DNA from: an uncultured Christensenellaceae bacterium
Lineage (GTDB): Bacteria > Bacillota > Clostridia > Christensenellales > UBA3700
DNA: 64,000 nt
Direction: 5' to 3'
NCBI GenBank assembly: GCA_910588545.1
Contig: CAJUOU010000001.1
Location: forward strand, 1-64,000
How positions within the stretch are numbered: position 1 is the first letter of the stretch; each line of letters starts with the position of its first letter. The notes below the pieces were generated by a model. That model was given only the letters and a program-made list of their open reading frames with translations. It had not been told where the DNA came from and made no database searches. Shown one piece after another: positions 60,360 to 64,000 of the stretch. Made by a program: the position numbers and the translations under genes.

Positions 60360-62201
60360 TTATTTTTCTCTTGCTTTTATTACGCCTGTTTTTAGGTCGT
60401 CACGCATTCTTTCCTTGTGGTCTAAAATCTTTTTGCGAATCCTAATCGATTGAGGAGTAATTTCCAATAGCTCGTTATTTTCGATAAATTCGATTGCCTC
60501 TTCAAGTGAAAAAATCCTTGGTCTTTGTAGTTTTAGTGCGTCATCGCTACCTGATGCACGGGTATTTGTCAAGTGTTTTTCCTTGCAGACATTTACGACC
60601 AAATCTTCGGCTTTAGGGGAATAACCTATAACCATACCGCTATAAACAGGGTCACCGGGATTTAGGAACAACACACCGCGTTCTTGAGCTGCATTTAAGC
60701 CGTAGCCTGTAGCTTTGCCTGTTTCAAACGATATCAAAGAGCCGTTGCTACGTCTTGGAATATCTCCTTTGTACGGTTCGTAACCTGCAAATAATGTATT
60801 GATAATTCCTTCGCCTTTTGTATCTGTTAAAAAGTCACTTCTATATCCTATAAGTCCGCGGGTAGGGATTGCAAATTCCAGCCTTATTCTTGATGCGACA
60901 GGAGTCATATTGACAAGTTCGGCACGCCTATTGCCAAGCTTTTCCATTACGCTACCCACATAGTCGTTAGGCACGTCGATTATAACTTTTTCGATTGGCT
61001 CAAATTTTTTGCCGTCGATTATTTTGTTCATGACTTTTGGCGTTCCGACCATAAATTCATAGCCCTCACGGCGCATATTTTCAATAAGTATGGAAAGATG
61101 AATTTCGCCTCTGCCTGCAACCATAAAGCTGTCCTTTGTCTCTCCGTCGCGAACTCTTAACGAAACATCACGAAGTAGTTCTTTGTATAACCTGTCACGT
61201 AAGTTTCTTGATGTTATAAATTTACCTTCTTTACCTGCAAAAGGGCTGTTGTTTACCAAAAACTCCATTTCCAAGGTCGGCTCGGATACATTTACAAAAG
61301 GTAGTGGCTCGGGATTGTTGATATCGCAAATTGTGTTGCCAATATTAATTCCTTCAATGCCCGATACGCAAACAATATCGCCGACAGTTGCGGTAGTGGT
61401 GGAAACTCTGTTTAAATTTTCTATTTCGTAAAGATTGCTTATTTTTGACGTGTAATTTACGAAATTAGGGTTGTTGTCGCAAATAGACACACTGCTGTTC
61501 ACATTGCAAGTGCCTCTTGTTATCCTGCCAATACCTATTCTTCCAACATAATCGTTATAGTCGATAGAAGATATAAGTAGTTGAAGTGGTGCAGATTCAT
61601 CGCCTTGAGGACAAGGTATAAATTCCATAATTGTTTCGAACAAAGGTACCAAATCTGTACCCGGCACGCTTGGGTCAAGTGTTGCAGTGCCGCTTCTTCC
61701 CGAGCAATAAACGATTGGGTAGTCAAGTGCCTCGTCGCCTGCACCCAAATCCAAAAGCAAGTCAAGTACTTCTTCCTCAACTTCGCCAAGTCTTGCATCC
61801 GCTTTGTCAATTTTATTTACGCAGATTATAACTTTTAAGTTCATTTCCAAAGCTTTTGACAAAACAAACCTTGTTTGCGGCATTGTACCTTCGTAAGCAT
61901 CGACAAGCAATACAACGCCGTCAATCATTTTAAGTACTCGTTCTACTTCGCCACCGAAGTCTGCGTGTCCCGGAGTGTCTATAATATTGATTTTGGCATT
62001 TTTATATCTTACGGAAGTGTTTTTGGCAAGAATGGTTATGCCTCTTTCTTTTTCTATATCGTTATTGTCCATAACACGCTCGTCGACTACTTGGTTTTCC
62101 CTAAAAGCGCCGCATTGTTTTAGCATAGCATCAACCAAAGTGGTTTTGCCGTGGTCAACGTGAGCGATAATTGCTATATTTCTTAAATCTTCTCTTACCA
62201 T
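60360..62201 (-). CDS. typA: Translational GTPase TypA/BipA
   Basis: 613 residues from the ATG at 62201 (MVREDLRNIAIIAHVDHGKT), behind AAGGA; the in-frame extension to 62246 adds residues absent from the family. G motifs AHVDHGKTTL, DTPGHADFGGEV and NKIDKADAR are intact, with EF-G-like domains II-V and the BipA C-terminal region (GYEPYKGDIPRRSNGSLIS). Ribosome-associated factor for assembly and stress adaptation. Confidence 0.97.
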   Translation of the reverse strand: MVREDLRNIAIIAHVDHGKTTLVDAMLKQCGAFRENQVVDERVMDNNDIEKERGITILAKNTSVRYKNAKINIIDTPGHADFGGEVERVLKMIDGVVLLVDAYEGTMPQTRFVLSKALEMNLKVIICVNKIDKADARLGEVEEEVLDLLLDLGAGDEALDYPIVYCSGRSGTATLDPSVPGTDLVPLFETIMEFIPCPQGDESAPLQLLISSIDYNDYVGRIGIGRITRGTCNVNSSVSICDNNPNFVNYTSKISNLYEIENLNRVSTTTATVGDIVCVSGIEGINIGNTICDINNPEPLPFVNVSEPTLEMEFLVNNSPFAGKEGKFITSRNLRDRLYKELLRDVSLRVRDGETKDSFMVAGRGEIHLSILIENMRREGYEFMVGTPKVMNKIIDGKKFEPIEKVIIDVPNDYVGSVMEKLGNRRAELVNMTPVASRIRLEFAIPTRGLIGYRSDFLTDTKGEGIINTLFAGYEPYKGDIPRRSNGSLISFETGKATGYGLNAAQERGVLFLNPGDPVYSGMVIGYSPKAEDLVVNVCKEKHLTNTRASGSDDALKLQRPRIFSLEEAIEFIENNELLEITPQSIRIRKKILDHKERMRDDLKTGVIKAREK

Positions 62202-62446
62202 AGATTTTGTCCTTAAAAAATTTTTTCCTAAATAAGTATACACCATTTTATATAAAAAGCATAATAATTTTATTATAATTTTTAAATTTTTTATAAATTT
62301 TATCCGTTTTAATGGTTTTGGTAGATATTTTGTGTTATAATAATTGTGTTTAAATGTATTTTGACTAAATTTTTGCAGGTAAAATGCTTGATTAAAATAC
62401 CTTTAGGCACATTAATATGCAATAAAATTATAAAAACGGTGGAAAA

Positions 62447-63538
62447 ATGTTTGATTTTTGTATAATCGGTGGCGGTGCAAGCGGAATGTATGCAAGTATA
62501 TTGCTTGCAAAAAAAGGCTATTCCGTTGCATTGTTGGAAGCTAATTCCAGAGTAGGCAAAAAATTGCTTGCAACGGGAAACGGAAAATGCAACCTTGGGA
62601 ATGTGGATATGAAAGGGGAGTACTACAATACTTCGCTTGTGGATAGCATTGTAAAAAATTTCGATTTGCAAAAAGAAATGAAAAACCTAGGTCTTATCAC
62701 AAAAGTAAAGTCAGGCAGAATTTATCCTTTTTCTGAACAGGCAAACAATGTTTTGAATGTGTTTTTGTGCAATATGCAAAAATATAATGTTAAAGTTATA
62801 ACCGACTGCAAGGCAAAGGATATTGTAGTTGGAGAGCATATCTCTGTAAATACAACCAAAGAGGAAATACAGTGTAAAAAAGTTTGTTTGGCAACGGGAA
62901 GCAATGCGTCATTTGGGGAAAATAGTTTGAGTCTGTTTGGAAATTTAGGGCATACCGTTTGTAAAACCACGCCGTCATTAGTACCATTGCTTGCAAAGAA
63001 ACAAGAACAAATAAAAGGTTTAAATGGCGTAAGGCAAGAGGCAAATGTAAGACTTTATAACAATGATAAATTGGTAGCAACCGAGTTTGGAGAGGTGCAG
63101 TTTAGGAAAGACGGTATTTCGGGGATAGTAATTTTGAATATGTCCGCAAAAATGTGCCATAACAATATGTCTTGCGGAGTATGTTATCTTGATTTTATGC
63201 CTGAGTATACAAAAGAGCAGGTAAGCGTGTTGCTAGAGGATAATATAACATCTCAATATGGATTGTTAAATAAAAATATTATGCAAAATGCCATTAAATT
63301 TGGCGTGGATGGCATTAAAAACTATAGGATAGACGTTGTAAAAAGTGAGGATAATAAGCTTGCTCAAGTTATGAACGGAGGGCTTGATATAAATGAATTT
63401 GACTTAAACAATATGTCGTCAAAAATAAACAAAAACTTGTACGCAATAGGGGAAGCCTTAAATGTGGACGGCGTGTGCGGTGGATATAATTTGCATTTTG
63501 CTTTTGCATCCGCTTACAGCTTGGCAAAGGAGTTTTAA
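62447..63538 (+). CDS. FAD-dependent oxidoreductase of the HI0933/BaiN-like family
   Basis: 363 residues. FAD-binding GGGASGMYASILLAKKG at 8-24, then LLEANSRVGKKLLATGNGKCNLG, the family signature. The C-terminal GEALNVDGVCGGYNLHFAFA closes the FAD site. Somewhat shorter than the usual 400 residues, in the middle domain. Members are often called NAD(P)/FAD-dependent oxidoreductases; the natural substrate is mostly unknown, and bile-acid roles (BaiN) apply to only one characterised member. It is followed directly by another FAD protein, the TAA and ATG being adjacent. Confidence 0.9.
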   Translation: MFDFCIIGGGASGMYASILLAKKGYSVALLEANSRVGKKLLATGNGKCNLGNVDMKGEYYNTSLVDSIVKNFDLQKEMKNLGLITKVKSGRIYPFSEQANNVLNVFLCNMQKYNVKVITDCKAKDIVVGEHISVNTTKEEIQCKKVCLATGSNASFGENSLSLFGNLGHTVCKTTPSLVPLLAKKQEQIKGLNGVRQEANVRLYNNDKLVATEFGEVQFRKDGISGIVILNMSAKMCHNNMSCGVCYLDFMPEYTKEQVSVLLEDNITSQYGLLNKNIMQNAIKFGVDGIKNYRIDVVKSEDNKLAQVMNGGLDINEFDLNNMSSKINKNLYAIGEALNVDGVCGGYNLHFAFASAYSLAKEF

Positions 63539-64000
63539 ATGTTACAAAAACTGAGTAATTTAAGATTGCCGATAGATTTTGACAATAGTGTTATTGCTCG
63601 TCAAATACAAAAAAAAGTGGGTAACTATAGGTTTGTAAAAATTGATAGACTTTCGCTTGACAGTAGGCGCAAAAATGACATACATTATGTTGCAAGCGTG
63701 GTTGTGGATGGAAAGCCTAATCACAATTTGCAGCAATATAAAGAAAAACTTACACAAATAAAACAGCTTGTTGACTGCAAGGTTAATTTGTCAAGTAGAC
63801 CTATTATAGTCGGCAGCGGTCCTTGCGGTATGTTTGCGGGGCTTGTACTTGCACATTACGGCTTATCTCCTATCATATTTGAGGGTGGAGATAAGGTGGA
63901 AAACCGTTCAAAAATCGTTACTAATTTTAATTTAGGTGGAGATTTGTGCGAAAATACAAACATACAGTTTGGCGAGGGCGGCGCAGGCACTTTTTCGGAC
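63539..64000 (+). CDS. FAD-dependent protein (COG2509-like), 5' part only
   Basis: The first 154 residues of a protein cut by the window end; relatives have about 530. N-terminal domain with LDSRRKNDIHYVASVVVD, then the FAD loop IIVGSGPCGMFAGLVLAHYG near 90-110, and the typical NIQFGEGGAGTFSD at the end of the window. The start is immediately after the previous stop (TAAATG), with AAAGGAG inside that gene's end, so the two are coupled. Substrate unknown. Confidence 0.9.
   Translation, partial: MLQKLSNLRLPIDFDNSVIARQIQKKVGNYRFVKIDRLSLDSRRKNDIHYVASVVVDGKPNHNLQQYKEKLTQIKQLVDCKVNLSSRPIIVGSGPCGMFAGLVLAHYGLSPIIFEGGDKVENRSKIVTNFNLGGDLCENTNIQFGEGGAGTFSD

Overview
The window is strongly AT-rich and reads as the chromosome of an anaerobic, low-GC Gram-positive bacterium (Bacillota), most likely an uncultured gut member of the Clostridia. 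The evidence is the set of gene families: a type III glutamine synthetase behind a LysR regulator, a ferredoxin-linked 2-oxoacid oxidoreductase, the hrcA-grpE-dnaK-dnaJ operon with a CIRCE element, a large-type SRP RNA, and a CwlD-like amidase typical of endospore-forming lineages. Surface proteins with BspA-like leucine-rich, DUF6273/MBG and dockerin domains fit the same picture. I see no prophage, insertion sequence or CRISPR array.

Layout. 1-4.2 kb: uncharacterised proteins and a pair of FtsX-type permeases. 4.3-9.2 kb: LysR-GlnN and a short alanyl-tRNA synthetase. 9.3-11.4 kb: an accessory patch of three paralogous small XRE regulators, two related cysteine-rich small proteins and a Cys/Lys-Ala protein. 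11.5-14.1 kb: a GH36-type alpha-galactosidase and an orphan. 14.4-18.8 kb: a frameshifted surface gene, a membrane-anchored beta-helix protein and a highly structured candidate RNA. 19-23.7 kb: a GH3 beta-glucosidase with a coiled-coil tail, and guaB. 24.1-27.9 kb: a candidate invertible promoter and a large surface protein. 27.9-37.6 kb: acyl-CoA synthetase, a GNAT acetyltransferase of AAC(6') type, uvrBA and small membrane proteins. 37.7-42.3 kb: tRNA-Asn, a GH110-like beta-helix protein and the four-gene 2-oxoacid:ferredoxin oxidoreductase operon. 42.4-46.8 kb: an XRE regulator divergent from an LRR lipoprotein, and a degenerate GDPD protein. 47-56.2 kb: lepA, hemW, a lipoprotein, the heat-shock operon and SRP RNA. 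56.3-59.4 kb: a second invertible-promoter cassette with a dockerin-bearing surface protein. 59.6-64 kb: cwlD, typA and two FAD-dependent proteins, the last cut by the window end.

The most interesting signal is a pair of matching cassettes upstream of two unrelated surface-protein genes (24451 and 56687). Each has a 27-28 bp inverted repeat pair enclosing exactly 123 bp. Each encloses a perfect TTGACA-N18-TATAAT promoter that points away from the gene in this assembly, towards an intrinsic terminator exactly 109 bp outside the outer repeat. This is the expected form of a phase-variable DNA inversion switch, shown here in the OFF orientation at both loci; no recombinase gene lies in the window. 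A second unexplained signal is a 22-bp dispersed intergenic motif (TTTAATACCGATTTTT followed by GnAGGG), found in about 12 copies, including one at the same position in both switch cassettes.

The other genes are mostly housekeeping (translation, repair, chaperones, purine synthesis) interleaved with glycan-degrading enzymes and surface proteins, as expected for a host-associated saccharolytic anaerobe. All family assignments come from reading motifs by eye; no database search was run.
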